From contig BSWB01000002.1 in assembly GCA_033239125.1 (NCBI GenBank), forward strand, positions 52,549,001-52,613,000: 64,000 nt of DNA, written 5' to 3'. The position numbers were made by a program, and so were the translations under genes. Below, piece after piece: positions 11,384 to 23,459 of the stretch (positions within the stretch are counted from its first letter, which is position 1; the number at the start of each line of letters is the position of its first letter). Under the pieces are notes generated by a model. It did no database searches, was not told where the DNA came from, and saw nothing but the letters and a program-made list of their open reading frames with translations. Source of the stretch: Fagopyrum homotropicum (Eukaryota; Streptophyta; Magnoliopsida; Caryophyllales; Polygonaceae).

Positions 11384-13523
11384 TGGAACACCCCGAATTC
11401 GCGGGATATCGGGATGCTACGGGCGAGACCTCACAATGGGTCCCGACCCTTAGCTTGACAACAATTTCACCGGACCTTTCCAACATGGCACAAATAAAGG
11501 CAACAACGTAAATCATTTTTAATGCAAATGATGAGAAACCCGAAAGAATGCAACAACAAACTTCAGCCGAGGTACAACTCAAACTAAACACCAAACACGC
11601 GGCACACAAAATGTAATAACCGAAAGACAAAACACAAGACAACTCCAACTCAAAACCCTTCCTAAAATGTACGGACCCCGGCTGCCCATCCTTCCGTATC
11701 TCTTGGCCGCATTCCTAACCTACAAGGCAATCTACAACATTTAGTATAAAACCGTTAGCTCATATTCAAAGCATTAGAATTAGAGGGAAAGGCACAAATA
11801 CAAGTAAATCATACAGCATACTCAAAGCACACCAATCCGGTTTATTATCTTTATTATTATTAGGTCATATCCCGTTCTAATTCAACTTCTTTTGTGACAC
11901 GAGAATCTCCCGAAACTCGCCTCGGTCCCTTCTTCCGGCGATGGAACAGTGTGGATGCCTCCGACCGTCTAACCAACACGGGTCAGTCGCCAAGAATCTC
12001 CTAGCTCTCGCAAGAGCTAGGTAGTGATGTCACCGCCCGTTATCATACACTTGGGCTAAATAATATAAAGGTCGGTAATCCTATTTCCGGTTTAGTTGTT
12101 ATAAACAATAAATAATAAACACACACCACCCAACACACACCAATGCTAATACAAGGAATACGAGCCAAGTAAGTCCGGAGACTTACCTCGTCACCACACT
12201 CAACTCACAACACTCACGCTTCCTTAGGGGAGGAAGACCATAATCTGCTCACAAGAAGATAACTATATCAACAACAACCCACTCACAAAAGAAGTCTAAG
12301 ACTTCTAAACAAATGATCTACGCAAGACCATTTGACTCTCACTTCTAGGACCGCGTCCTAGAATCCCTCATACTCACATCACACTCAACAAGAGCTAGAA
12401 GTTCTTAGACTTCTAGACTCTAAGATCTCACAAACAAAACCCATAATACATACTAGGCTAAACATGCCTATTCTCAACTACTCAACGGTAACCACTCTAT
12501 GCTAGGATATACATATCCTAGCCCACCACCTCACAACCATACACTCACAATCTCACCCTCACAAACTGCACAAGGAACAACCTACAGTCATCCCATGTAC
12601 CACTATGAAAGATACAACCCTGAGCCCTCAAAACAAACCAATAATCTCTCCATACTCGCCTAGGGTCCACAAGCCACTACATGGCATTCCAACTAACCTA
12701 GGTCCAAACCTAGTATGCTTCTATCATCAACACACTCTAAGATTATCTAAGAATACATACTCAAGGTAGGGAACTCACCAAGCAAAGGCACAAAATTGGA
12801 AGGAAGAAGAGCAGCCGCAAAAGGGGAAAGAAAGACCGCAAGGGAGGGCCGGAAGAGACATGGCCGCCCCTGCGGCGTTGTCCAGCCGCGGGGGCGGTCG
12901 AACTCTAGTGGATGATCCCGAACAACTTCTTCAATTGTTCCTTGGTGTGCAATGGCCTCCTAGCTTCCTTGCTTGGCTCCTGAACATCCCCCACTTGGAT
13001 CCACACTGACACAATCATTCAAGACTCGATCCAACCACATGCAACACAAGAAGAGGGAAGAACAAGGTGAATCCATGGCTTCCTCCATTGAAGCTCAAGG
13101 AAGAAGATAAAGGTGAAGGAATGAAGAAGGGAGAAAGAACTCACCAATACCAATCCGGATCTGTATTAGAACTCACCGCTGGACATCAAACAAGGAGAAG
13201 AGAGGGAAGGTCATCAAGGTGAGCTACCAAGTGCTTCCAAGCCAAAGAGAGAAGAAGGAGAGAAAGGGGAGAGAGTTTTCACGTGAAAGCAAGAATGAGA
13301 AGAGAGAGAGAGAGAAATTCAGCTGAAGGGATAAGTCAAAGAGAAGGAAACGAGGGGTCCACTTAGGGAAAACGAGGGGTCGGTTCCCCAAACGAAGGGT
13401 CGGTGCGGGATTTTGGAATAAATCCCGTTACTTAGCGCCTCGTGCCTGCGGGAAAAGTGAGCCACCCTTGCGGAAAGGTCAGCAACTCGCTAACAATCCG
13501 GAATAAAAATTCCGGATGTTACA
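11384..13523 (-). repeat. Element G 5' LTR
   Basis: Pairs with 3029-5213 over its length. It starts TGGAACACCCCG and ends ...GGATGTTACA in plus-strand reading, followed by the CCCTT duplication. The GC palindrome array at 12860-12900 has two units, against about four in the partner LTR. Confidence 0.92.
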
Positions 13524-13557
13524 CCCTTCCCGGACCCGTGACCCGTGGACATGCTTA
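13524..13557. mobile_element. hAT-like MITE, right part
   Basis: Starts with the second CCCTT copy of G's target duplication and continues ...GACCCGTGACCCGTGGACATGCTTA. This is the inverted copy of the terminus at 2742. The 8-bp duplication CCTCGAAT follows. Confidence 0.75.
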
Positions 13558-13565
13558 CCTCGAAT

Positions 13566-14089
13566 TGCTTAAGGGAGGATGCTATCCAAACCAATATGTT
13601 AAACAACACAAGAGGTATTGTTAAACATCACACGTGCTATTATCATCAAATTTGTTCTTACAAAGTCGGCATAATTTATTCGTTACCCGTAACAAAAATG
13701 GGTCATCTCAAGGATATGCATCCAACTCAGCTTAGTCCTTTTAGTCCGCCTATGATCGGTTTTATTAACTTGGCTCCCAAAAGTTCATATACATGGCTTG
13801 TATGGGAGAATCATCGGAGCTGCCGATCTTCACCTTTAACCTCATTTCAACTATGATCTTAAGCCGACCAACCACATTGGAAAACTACGGCTATGCCGGT
13901 GATGAGGCGTTTTATAGAGGGTTGTGCAACTTTCCATTAGTCGGTGTGATGCGGCTACTCCGGCTTGAATGCTTGATTTCCCAACCTTATGTAAGCAATA
14001 TCTAATACTTGGTTATACCTATTTCATGTACTCACGACATGAGAGTCGTGATTCCACGTCTCCATATTTTTCAAGTTTCTATCATACAA
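13566..14089. other. Unassigned sequence, possibly host
   Basis: Not matched to any retroelement in the window. Open frames of 60-103 codons overlap here (13545-13856, 13793-14005) but I recognise no domain. A block at 13899-13980 is repeated, diverged, at 58953-59045 on the other side of element F. Confidence 0.4.
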
Positions 14090-14097
14090 CATTGCGA

Positions 14098-14122
14098 TAG
14101 GGATGACAACGGGGCGGATAAT
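14098..14122. mobile_element. Left tip of a G-rich hAT-like element split by F
   Basis: TAGGGATGACAACGGGGCGG at 14098 resembles the terminus of a common class of plant hAT elements with GGGGAT-rich ends. It is cut at 14122 by element F and resumes at 58246 with ATAATCC. The far terminus was not found. Confidence 0.5.
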
Positions 14123-15969
14123 TGTTAGGTGTTTTTTAGGATGTGATACTAAGCAAATCCGAGGCAAGAGTGACAAGAACTTGTTTTCCCAAATCATACA
14201 CACAAAGTCTTAAAATTTATAACTCGATAAGATATCCTAGACTCCTAGCTAACCTGCAGTGTACGGATCGCATGTAGAAAGGAAAGAATTCCAAGGTCGA
14301 AAACAAAGACCGAGGTGAGATTAAATCATGCAATGATCAAGGATAGTTCAAGTCTAAGATAAGGAAAGAGATGGAAACAAAGAAAGAAAAATCATATATT
14401 TTGACTGGTTTTTGTGGTGATCAAGCAAAGATCACAATCAAGCAACAATGTCAATTAAACAATAAAACAAACGCAAGATGTAATATCAATGTATAGAAAG
14501 CAGATTCTAGAGATTCGGATGTCCGGTTATGGCAAGGACTCAAGATTCTAATCAACCAAGGAACAAGTTGCGACATGTTGGTAAGGAATATTTCTCTAAT
14601 GGGATCAATCACCGGGTAGGTCTCATGGCCCACTAATCCCACACCTAGGTCCTATTACCAGGTAAGTCTCTAGGTATCTAAGGTTGGGAATTCTACTCAA
14701 ACCGGATCACTACCTAGGGGCCAAGCCTCTCCATACCGGGTAAGTCTCGGGAAGGCAAGTCCTAACAAAAATCGTAGCACACTCAATCCAAAACCGGCTT
14801 TTGAGGCTCACTACTACCTAATGTTTGTCATCTTCTATACCTAAGAGCGGGAATTACCAGGTAAGTTTCATCCCTCACCTATTTTACTAACATAGGTCAC
14901 CCTAATGCTAGATTAGGCTCAACAAACACTAGGATTTCAACCCTCAAACTCCCTAACATGAAGATATAACACTATAGGAACTACAACTCACTCACCTCAG
15001 GTGGATCATGGGCATCTTGGCTGAAATGGATGAAGAAGAGGCCAAGATTGCAAACTAAGCTAGGTATTTCGAGCAAGCAACTATCCTATGATACATCTAA
15101 GTCCAATCTATCATTATCCTAGCCATAACCTTTCATCCATCTCCCTAGAATCACATGCTACTTAGCCAACACCTATCATCTTAAGTTCATTCATCATCAA
15201 AACAACCAACATGCATGTCATAGCTAGATGAAGGTAAAGGAAGCAATATAAAGAAAGACCTAGCTGAATAATAAGTTTAGAATAGGCTTACAACCATCCA
15301 AGAGTAGCTTCAAATCGAGCTCAATAATCTCTACAACTTTCCTCACTACAAGTCTCTCAAAAACTCACTCTAAGACTATAAAAATGGTTTTGTTCTCTTC
15401 TTTTCAATGGAGTCTCCTCTCTTCTCTTCTCCACAATTGGGATTTCAAAAATAAGGATTGTTTGGAGAATGGAAGCTCCCCTTCAAAAGTGTGTAGGCTG
15501 CAAACAAGACACCTCCCATCCATCATGGGAGCCAAAGGTCGTGGGTAGGAAGATTGTGCCAAGTGTTGTGGTGGTCCTGAAGGCGATCTCGGATGGTCCA
15601 GAAAGCATCTCTGCCGAGATGGGCTAGGGTTGGACCGAGGTCAATGTCTGCATGACAAAAATCATGGCTAAACACAAGCCGGTGCATGACTCATACCAAC
15701 TAAGGTCAATTTCTTCTTCTTTTCTCCATGCTTGCTTCATTGAGACCTTGAATTCGGGTCGTCACGAGACTTGAACATCGGATATGATCAATAATGCATG
15801 CAAGCTCCCCAAAAAACGTACAAAACCGACAAATGCTCGTGTAGACGTCTATTCCGACGAAATAACTCGATAAAGCATAAAACGGCCCGAACATGTGCAA
15901 TACCATGCATGAATGATGTACACACTACCTAAAAGAGTGCCTAAACTAGTGTCATAAATCACGTCATCA
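14123..15969 (-). repeat. Element F 3' LTR
   Basis: Runs TGTTAGGTG ... CGTCATCA on the plus strand (TGATGACG ... CCTAACA on the minus). It retains a block at 15509-15745, with the arms CTCGG and CGAGATG at 15585-15630, that is missing from the 5' LTR. Confidence 0.93.
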
Positions 15970-16008
15970 AAATACCACATACTTGTCGCTTGCTCGTCCC
16001 CGAGCAAG
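15970..16008 (-). other. Element F polypurine tract and hairpin
   Basis: On the minus strand the hairpin CTTGCTCGGGGACGAGCAAG (15989-16008) is followed by AAGTATGTGGTATTT directly against the LTR. The same order occurs in D at 45804-45842. Confidence 0.75.
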
Positions 16009-17129
16009 GTCCAACTATAGGCTACGAGATGGCGTGAGTTATGAATGCGGAAAAACAAAAAATCTTTTTGGAATTAGGCTTCAAGTCTAGATCACCTTCA
16101 TAGTTATGTTTCATGGCAATTGATGAGCAATCATGCATTAAAAGAATAGAGGCACGGAAAGACAATCGTACTTAACTCGAAAACATGCATGAAAGGCAAA
16201 AATGAGAATGTCAAGATGATCATGAGAATATCCAATCTAAATCACTAAGTCATACACATATGCAAATAGGTCACAAGGACTTAGGAAAGAAGAGGCCAAG
16301 AAACAGGATGATAGGGTGAGAATTTTTCAAGTCAAGTGGTACTAATTCGGGAAAGGAACTAAACCACAACATTTTTGTTCTTCATCCACCAAAGTGTATT
16401 TTTTCTCCTTCTTTTCTTTCTTTTATTTTTCTTTTCTTCTTCTTTTTCTTTCATTTTTATTTTTGAGACAATGACATTGGTGTATAAAAGCCTAGACCTT
16501 GGTGATTAGCGTTCTTTGGGATTTTTCCGAGGTGCCTCACAACGGGCACACATACCAAGGCTCGTTAGGACATTCGGTTTGTGTGACTTTGGCAAGACAC
16601 AAAAACCCGATTATGTGAATGGTGTCGAGTTACTCATCATCAAAACCAAAGTCCCCAAACCTATATTATTTCGACACTTTTCACAACACATTCGACTTCT
16701 TCATTCACCACATTCATTCACTTCACATCACCCCACACTTTCTTTTTTGCACACAACACACTAACATGTTCTGATTCCTGGTGGGTCAAAAGAGGTCATT
16801 GCCTTAATCATTCCTAGATGATGTGTAAGAACTACCATGTAATTTCGACTATCAATTTTCAATCCAATCAAGACAAATATCATCATCACAATTCATTCAT
16901 AGGATTCAAGAGAAGTATTCAAGTCCACATATGCATGTATTCATTCAACACACAAGGCCATCCATAGCCAATCCATAAAACAAGATTCATCATTAGTGTC
17001 ATATCTAAACTTAGAAGCACAACGTTTTTTTAAATTTTTTTGATTTTTTGGAATTTTGACATGTTTATATACAATTCAAAACATGATAAGAAACGTGTGA
17101 CTATAAAATGAAACTATCCTAGATGTGAT
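15970..17129 (-). other. Element F 3' spacer, noncoding
   Basis: This corresponds to D's spacer at 44630-45842. It has a T-rich tract (16395-16460) and a block at 16505-16640 whose reverse complement closely matches D 45191-45320 (GATGAGTAACTCG ... GTGTCTTGCCAAAGTC). No coding region is supported. Confidence 0.65.
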
Positions 17130-18769
17130 TGTTCGCTCAAAAGTGTGTGCGTCAAAGTCTTAAAATTTATAAAACTGAAATTAAGCAAAAGCGAACCCGT
17201 AGTGTACGGATCGACGTAGTAAACCAAGAATTCCAGAGTATCGAACTCATGGATTTGGGGGGAACAAAATCAGTTCCCAAATTGTCGAGTAATAAAAATA
17301 GAAGCTTTGCAAATAATATTGGGAAAACAACAATTCTAAAGATCCGAATATCCAATTGTTGCAATCGATTCAAGATATTCTATAGATATAAGGACAGAGT
17401 CGGGATTGCAAAGGTATAACTAAAGTAAGGTAATGTACGGTGAAGTTCCAAAACCTTATATGTCTTACCCAAAGGCTCTCTCTATAAAGGTTGTTGAGGC
17501 TGTAGTATAGAAAGGATCAAAGGATAAGAATTACTCTCAAATACTCACGCCCAAACCCAAGGAATCAAAGATAAGCCAAAACGGTTAAGGTTATGACACT
17601 CGAAACCGAAATAGAGGATGTTGAGTCTCACTACTACCTAAAAAAGGCAAGCCAAGGCTAGGTTAAAGCATATCTCTAACTTTGGATTAAAGCAAAAGCA
17701 AAAGCAAAAGACGTACGATAGAGGAAACCACGGCTGGATCTTGAAGAACCACGGCCGTGGAACTCAAGAACAGGCCGTGGAAATCCTCGACGATGAGGTT
17801 TCTCGCAACTCTTAGGGTCCAATCTGTTTTTGTTCAATCTATCATCATCTAAGCCATAACGATCAACCCTTCACCTTAGAATTGATAAAGGGTTTTAGCC
17901 AACAATCTTTGTCATTGAATCAATAATCAAGTTTAAAAGAGAAAAAAGGGTAAAATCTCGAAAACTCAATAATACTCGAATAGTCAATCTCGAAAACAAA
18001 CAACAAGTATATGTGTTCAATGTATTCAGAATAGGGAATATAAATCCTCACAACAATCTCTAGGAACAATGAAGAACTGGATGTCAATCCGTCTTCAAAT
18101 GTAAACCCTAAGATCTTCTTTAAGTACGCAATCTCGAAATTGATCCTTCTCTGGATCTTCCTTGTACGCAATGGAATCTTCCTAGCAATCTTCCAAAATA
18201 CTCCGCGTGGGATGTATGTAGCATATGCAGCCGTCCTTAATTTCTCCTTTCTTCAGCCTTCTTATAGGGAAAAAGTAGGGTTACGAAAAGCTCGATAACC
18301 GCTGTTGATGCGGCAAATATGACACGCGGCAACCGTTAGAAGAATCACGGTCTAGTGTAAACTTCCACGGTCATGGAACTGGTTGTGGAACCTTTCTGTT
18401 GCTCTCGACCTTGTTTTCCACGCCCTCAATGCCAAAACCACGGTCGTGGTTCTCTTGGTTTGGCCGTGATTTCTCAAATTCCTTTGTAAAAGCCTTTGTT
18501 TCGTAAAGTTCTCAAATCATGCTCCTTCCTTAGCTTCTCCAATGCATCCTCTTGATGCCTAGCATGATCAAATACACCCATTCTCTCATATATTCTCCAA
18601 TCCAAGCCTTTATTCACCTAAAAACATAACAAAGCTTGTGTAGATCTCTATATCGACAAAATAGGTGAATCTGCTCATAAATGCTTCAAACTCTTATCTA
18701 TGTACATAACAAAAAGGGAAAAAAAAATCAAAACAAGTGCCTAAAATATGGTCATATTTCATGCTATCA
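17130..18769 (-). repeat. SL2: solo LTR of a B-related Athila-type family
   Basis: A 1640-bp LTR inserted in F's spacer, with a 5-bp duplication GTGAT (17125-17129) / GCGAT (18770-18774), 4 of 5 identical. There is no internal region. On the minus strand it starts TGATAGCATGAAATATGACC, nearly B's LTR start. CCACGGCCGTGG-type motifs lie at 18340-18478, upstream of a TATA-like box (minus strand, 18258-18266), and at 17726-17782. Confidence 0.88.
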
Positions 18770-19324
18770 GCGATCATGCATGGAATCATGAAAACCCCAC
18801 CCCATACCTAAGAACCACTAATGTCCCCATTGTGAAAGTTAAATCGAGAGTGAAAGAAGTCCTCACAATGTAAAATGTTAGGATGTCGGTACTCCGGTTC
18901 ACTTGAGTGGAGATGAAAGTGCAAGCTGCATCCATGAAGTACGGGCACATATCAAGGCAAACATGGCTCATCACAGGGATCTCGGATCACCAAGGTATCT
19001 AAACCGAGGTCCAGACCGAGGTGAGGTTCTGTTGAGTTTATCTCGGTTGGTTCAGCACCATTTCGGTCGAGATGACCTTCAACACTTCCTTTGCCTTTGT
19101 GCTCGGATCTTGCACTTCACTCCAATGAATCCATAAGGTCCACAATGGCCTCCAATACCATCAACACTCAACACAACATCTACAACCTATCATCAAAGAC
19201 AAAAGAAAACAGACATATAAGCAAAAACAAAAACAAAAAAATGAAAAGGGAAAGATGTCTACCAATGGGTTGCATCCCACCAAGCGCTTGTTTAAGGTCA
19301 TTAGCTTGACCAAATTCTGGAGCG
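18770..19324 (-). other. Element F post-pol region without a third ORF
   Basis: Reading on the minus strand, the conserved AAGCGCTT...GGGAGGCAACCC-type motif (19265-19292) follows integrase. Palindrome words ATCTCGG and CGAGATG come next (18895-19075), then the TTCACAATGGGGACAT / TATGGGGTGGGG block (18791-18838). In D the ORF3 of 494 codons lies between the first and last of these landmarks. Here they are only about 480 bp apart, so ORF3 is absent. Confidence 0.65.
19265..19292 (-). other. Conserved post-integrase motif (element F)
   Basis: The reverse complement reads AAGCGCTTGGTGGGATGCAA and then CCCATTGG, matching D's motif at 42168-42192. It lies about 30-60 bp past the integrase stop in both elements. 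The TGGG/CCCA arms could form a short hairpin. Role unknown. Confidence 0.6.
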
Positions 19325-20035
19325 TCAATCAAGGTGAATCAAGGCAAACACATCAACCAGGGCTTCCCGACAGTACTTCTTGAACCGGTGCCCATTCACC
19401 TTAAAGTTGCCACAATGATCTCCTCCAATTTCAACCGCTTCATGAGGAAAGATCTTCCTCACCACATACGGGCCAATCCATCTTGACTTGAGCTTTCCGG
19501 GGAAGAGACGCAACATTGAGTTGAAGAGAAGGACCAAGTCTTCTTCACTTAACTCCTTCAGAATGAGGCACTTGTCATGCCAACACTTGGTTCTTTCCTT
19601 GTAGATTCGGGCATTCTCGTAAGCATCAAGTCTAAGCTCCTCAAGTGCATTGATGTCAAAAAATCTCTTCTCACCCGCCTCTTTAATATCAAAGTTTAAC
19701 CACTTAATTTCCCAAAACGCTCTATGCTCCATTTTGACCGGGAGGTGGAAAGACTTGCCATAAACCAAGTTGTAGGGGGTTGTTCCAATTGGCGTCTTGA
19801 AGGAGGTTCTATATGCCCACAAGGCATCATCAAGCCTCATGGCCCAATCCTTTCTACCCCTTGACACCGTCTTCTTTGAAATCCCCTTGATCTCCCGGTT
19901 GGAGATCTCGACTTGCCCACTTGTTTGGGGGTGATAAGGTGTTGCAACCTGGTGAGTTACCCCATACTTGGCCAACGAAACTCCAAAGTTTCTAGGGGTG
20001 AAATGCTTCCCTCTATCACTTATAATTGCTCTTGG
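19325..20035 (-). pseudogene. Element F integrase, C-terminal part
   Basis: Integrase inserts retrotransposon DNA into chromosomes. The frame starts inside the catalytic core (second catalytic Asp in IISDRG, about 19999-20016) and runs through QVEISNREIK with the catalytic Glu, YNLVYGK, and the C-terminal LFPGKLKSRWIGPYVV segment. There is no chromodomain, as expected for Athila. The upstream part, including the zinc finger and first Asp, is cut off at 20040 by element B's LTR. The frame is open across this fragment. It is about 60-70% identical to D's integrase by eye. Confidence 0.88.
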
Positions 20036-20040
20036 TTTTC

Positions 20041-21714
20041 TGATGACATGAAATATGACCTAGTTTAGATGTGCATATAGGTAGTTTTTCCCTTTCTTTT
20101 GAGTACATGGACATGCATTTGTAGCATTTATCGAGTATATACACCTATTATCTTAGAATCGAGATCTACACAAGCTTTGTTGTGATTTTAGGTGATTTGG
20201 AGATGAAATGGAGTGAAAAGGAGCCATTCACTGAGTGATGGTCCATGAGTATTTCATTGGGAGGCATTGGAACGTCATTGGAAGAAGTATGAAGTGAAGA
20301 AAGGATGAAAAGCGTCGAAAAGGAAGAACCACGGTCAAGAAAGGAGTTCCACAGCCGGGGTTTTGATAATTAATTGAATTTCACACATGGAAACGAATGT
20401 CGAGAGTCGCCACGAGAGAAACCACGACCGTGGTTTTGTGACGTCACCCGTGGTTTTCTTCGAAAAAGGTCGTTCCGTTAATTGCCACGTCAGCATGAAA
20501 GAGAGGAACCTTTTAACCTAATTTTATTTTATAAAAGGAGGTTGACGGCTGCATTTTCGGATATCTTGCTTTGGACGAAGATCACGCTTTAGGCCAGAAG
20601 GACGACGCTCTTGGATTCCATTTTTCCGTACATCGGAAAGGATTGCTTACTATTGGAGGAGATTGAAGAAGTAATTTGTTCTACTTTAGAGATTTGTGAG
20701 ATTGTTCTAATCTTTGATTTTGTCTTTGAGAACACATTTTGGGAATATATTGTTTGATTCATTGATTTATTGATTTATTGAATCTTTGAAGATTGGTTTT
20801 ATTTATCTTTGTGTTCTTGGTTGCATATCCTTCTTGATTTATATTTTTCATCTTTAACTGATTATGATGATGATTGTTGGCTAAACCTCCCTGCGATTCT
20901 AGGGTGAAGGGTTGATGGTTGTGGTATAGATGATGATAGATTGAGCTTGAACAGATCGGACCCTAAGCGTTGTGACACGAAACCCTCGAACGAGGATTTC
21001 CACAGGTTGTTCTTAAGGAACCACGACCGTGGTTTCCCAAGATCTGGCCGTGGTTTCTTTTATCTTGCACGTTTCGCTTTTTCCTTTATCCAAAGTTCAA
21101 GATTGCATAGATCCTACCTTTGTTAACCTTTTATGGCCTTAGCTTTGCTGATTGTCAGTGTTTACAAGCTGTAGGCGATAGAGGATTCAAACACCTCTAT
21201 TAGGTGAAGAGGAGTGTCACGCCCTTTATCCTTTATCTTTCTTTTCTTGGGTTTTGGTTGGTGTGAGAATTTAGTCCTATCATTGTGGCCTCTTCTTGAC
21301 GAGACTCAACATCCGTTAAGTAGAATCCTTTGTGTGAGACATAAAGGGAAGTCGGATCTTAAACCGGACGACATTCCTACCGAAGATATACATACCTTTC
21401 TATCCAGCTTTGTCCGAACACATCCTAAGGCATCTTAAATCAAATACCGCAACCGGATACTTGGATCTTTAAAATCTGCATTCCCATTATTCTTGCTTCT
21501 ATATTCTTTATTGTGATCATTGCATTGCTTCCTACCCAAGTTGGATTACCTTTACTCCTTTGTTCTCACCGATTCCCTGAGATTGACTCCGGAATATTAG
21601 CCCATACTACGATTGGTCTATACACTGCGGGTCACTGCGGGTTCACTATCGTTAGGCTTAATTCTTGGATATAAAGTTAAAGCTTATTTTCACACACACC
21701 TTTTGGAGCGAATA
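20041..21714 (+). repeat. Element B 5' LTR
   Basis: Starts TGATGACATGAAATATGACC directly after F's integrase and ends ...GGAGCGAATA, where D's LTR has GAGCGAGCA, so the terminal CA is mutated to TA. CCACGACCGTGG-type palindromes lie at 20329-20460, upstream of TATAAAAGG (20530-20538), and a second palindrome hairpin lies at 21004-21060. B's 3' LTR is missing, so no target duplication can be checked. Confidence 0.85.
20530..20538 (+). promoter_or_regulatory. TATA box of element B LTR
   Basis: TATAAAAGG, about 70-200 bp downstream of the CCACGGCCGTGG-type palindrome cluster. The same order and similar spacing occur in SL1 and SL2. Confidence 0.6.
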
Positions 21715-21719
21715 AGTTT

Positions 21720-21732
21720 TGGCGCCGTTGCC
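21720..21732 (+). other. Element B primer-binding site (tRNA-Asp), worn
   Basis: TGGCGCCGTTGCC matches the complement of the 3' end of plant tRNA-Asp. The following bases (AAGAAA) have diverged from the GGGGA seen in D. Confidence 0.85.
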
Positions 21733-21838
21733 AAGAAATTGGTCAAGACCAATCCAGTGCATGGTTTTCTAGCTTGGTAGCTTCTACCTTGCTACTGATT
21801 ACTCCTGCTGAGTGTTCTTGTGGATCTTTCATAGGTTT

Positions 21839-23295
21839 ATGCGAAGAACGAGAGCCGGTAAAGCAATCGTTCCCACGATCCTGAACCGGAAAAGACCTAC
21901 AAAAAGAAGTTGAGAGAGACTAAGAAAATGGCCGCTAACAATGATCAAGAGATGGAGGATCTTAGAGCTGAATTAGCTGCAGCTCGAGATCAGATAAGGC
22001 AACAAGAAGAAGCCTTGAGGAAAAAGAGAGTTGATCAAGATACTCTAGAAGACCGACTTCGGGCCAATATGGCCGACATGATAGCACAAGCACAACTGGG
22101 ACACCAGGAGAGAAATGAGGATGCTATAGTTGTGATAAATCCACCTCCACCAGCAACCGTTAACATCTTGCAACCACCAGCTTATGTGCCACCACCACCT
22201 CCACCAAGAGTGGAGTCAACTGATCCGTTTGTGGGCATTCCAGAAACACTTGGGCAACGTATGGATCCTGTCCAACGAACCCGCCCTCCGGGCGTGCATT
22301 TGATAGACCCAGCTGACCGTGACTTCGAGTTTAGACCTCTGATGATTACTATGATCCAACAAAGTTGCTTCAGAGGAATGGAAAGGGAGTCACCGTACCA
22401 AAAACTTCAGAATTATGAGATCTTGATGGAAACATTGAGACCTTTAAGGTGCGGAAATAATAACTATAAGCTGCATGCTTTCTTTTTCTCTTTGAAGGAC
22501 AAGGCGCTAGCTTGGTATCAATCACTTCCCGCCGCACGAGTAAACACGTGGGAGGAGATGACCGCGGAGTTCCTAACCAAGTTCTTTCCACCATCTAAGA
22601 CGGCAGAGTTTAGAGCTAGGATCAACACATTTGTGATGAGGAATGGAGAAAGTCTTTTCACCTCATAAGAAAGGTTAAAGGACCTCTTATTGGATTGCGC
22701 ACATCATGGGATTCCAAAGATTGATTTGCTTGTGATCTACTTTAAGGGGTTGGATGCGGAATCGCAATTCAAGCTACAATCACTTTCAAGTGGAACTTTT
22801 ATGGACAAGCCGGTAGATGAGGCGTGGGAATTTCTTGAGAAGCAAACTCTCACCATGGAGAAGTACTCACATAGAGGTGAAGAAGCGGGGAACGAAAGCT
22901 CACGAGCTCCGGTGTTGAATCTTACCGCCTCTAGTGTTAAGGAGCTGAACACTTTGAATAGCGAAATGAAGGCCTTGTAAGACCTTTTGATAGCTCATGT
23001 GAAGCAACCCAAGGAGCAAGATGTGGGCTATGTTGGAAGAGGAAACCAACAAGGGAATAGGAACAACAATTGGAACAACAACAACAACCGGAACTCTAAC
23101 AACCATTGGAGATCCAATCAACAAAATTCCGGTAACCCTTATTCCCATGCTGAAAATTCACTAACTCTCCCTTCCTCCTCCTCCTCCTCTTCTTCTTCTT
23201 CTTCTTCTTCTTCTTCTTCTTCTTCTTCTTCTTCTTTTGAAAAGTCAGGCACAAGCTTCATCAAGTTCAAGCCATCCGGTGAAGGACAAGTTTGA
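21839..23295 (+). pseudogene. Element B gag remnant
   Basis: Gag forms the virus-like particle. The start MRRTRAGK (21839) matches the starts of F and D, but a frameshift near 21870 moves the frame. The main frame then runs 21910-23295 with nonsense codons at 22666-22668 and 22978-22980. Visible parts are a coiled-coil-like N-terminal stretch, the retrotransposon gag core (FFFSLKDKALAWYQSLP ... FLTKFFPPSK), GLDAESQFKLQSLSSGTF, an Asn-rich segment (NNNNNRNSNNHW) and an expanded poly-Ser run coded by a TCT microsatellite (23167-23236). No zinc knuckle is seen, as usual for Athila. Confidence 0.85.
23167..23236 (+). repeat. (TCC/TCT)n microsatellite in gag
   Basis: A run of TCC then TCT triplets encodes about 20 serines. 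D has only a short SSSTPSTS stretch at the same place, so the run expanded in B. Confidence 0.9.
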
Positions 23296-23459
23296 AGCAG
23301 TGATAGAAACGTAACAACGTTGATGGGAAGATGCAAGGGTTAGAGAACCATGTAACTTTAATTTCTAAGGCATAAAAAGCCTTGGAAATCATGTGTTTAG
23401 CAAGGCCCAAGAAGCTCCTAGAGATCAAGTAAGACTTCCCGGAAAAACTTAAGACAACC

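Larger units (their letters stand above)
3029..13523 (-). mobile_element. Element G: decayed Tekay-type Gypsy retrotransposon
   Basis: Two long LTRs (3029-5213 and 11384-13523) bound the element, and the 5-bp target duplication CCCTT is present at 3024-3028 and 13524-13528. Reading on the minus strand, a tRNA-iMet primer-binding site follows the 5' LTR and a TTCGGGAC-type hairpin plus polypurine tract precedes the 3' LTR. The interior is heavily mutated; only the end of integrase is recognisable (5600-5900). It inserted into a hAT-like MITE and was later hit by solo LTR SL1. Confidence 0.92.

Noticed and set aside
13545..14005. Possible host gene from overlapping 103- and 70-codon frames
   Set aside because: No recognised domain, no splice pattern I can defend, and part of the region is repeated at 58953.
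15370..15385. TATA box in element F's LTR
   Set aside because: TATAAAAA is present on the plus strand, but F reads on the minus strand, where it is TTTTTATA followed by GTC, a poor match.
23139..23336. Antisense poly-Glu open frame
   Set aside because: Reverse reading of the TCT microsatellite.
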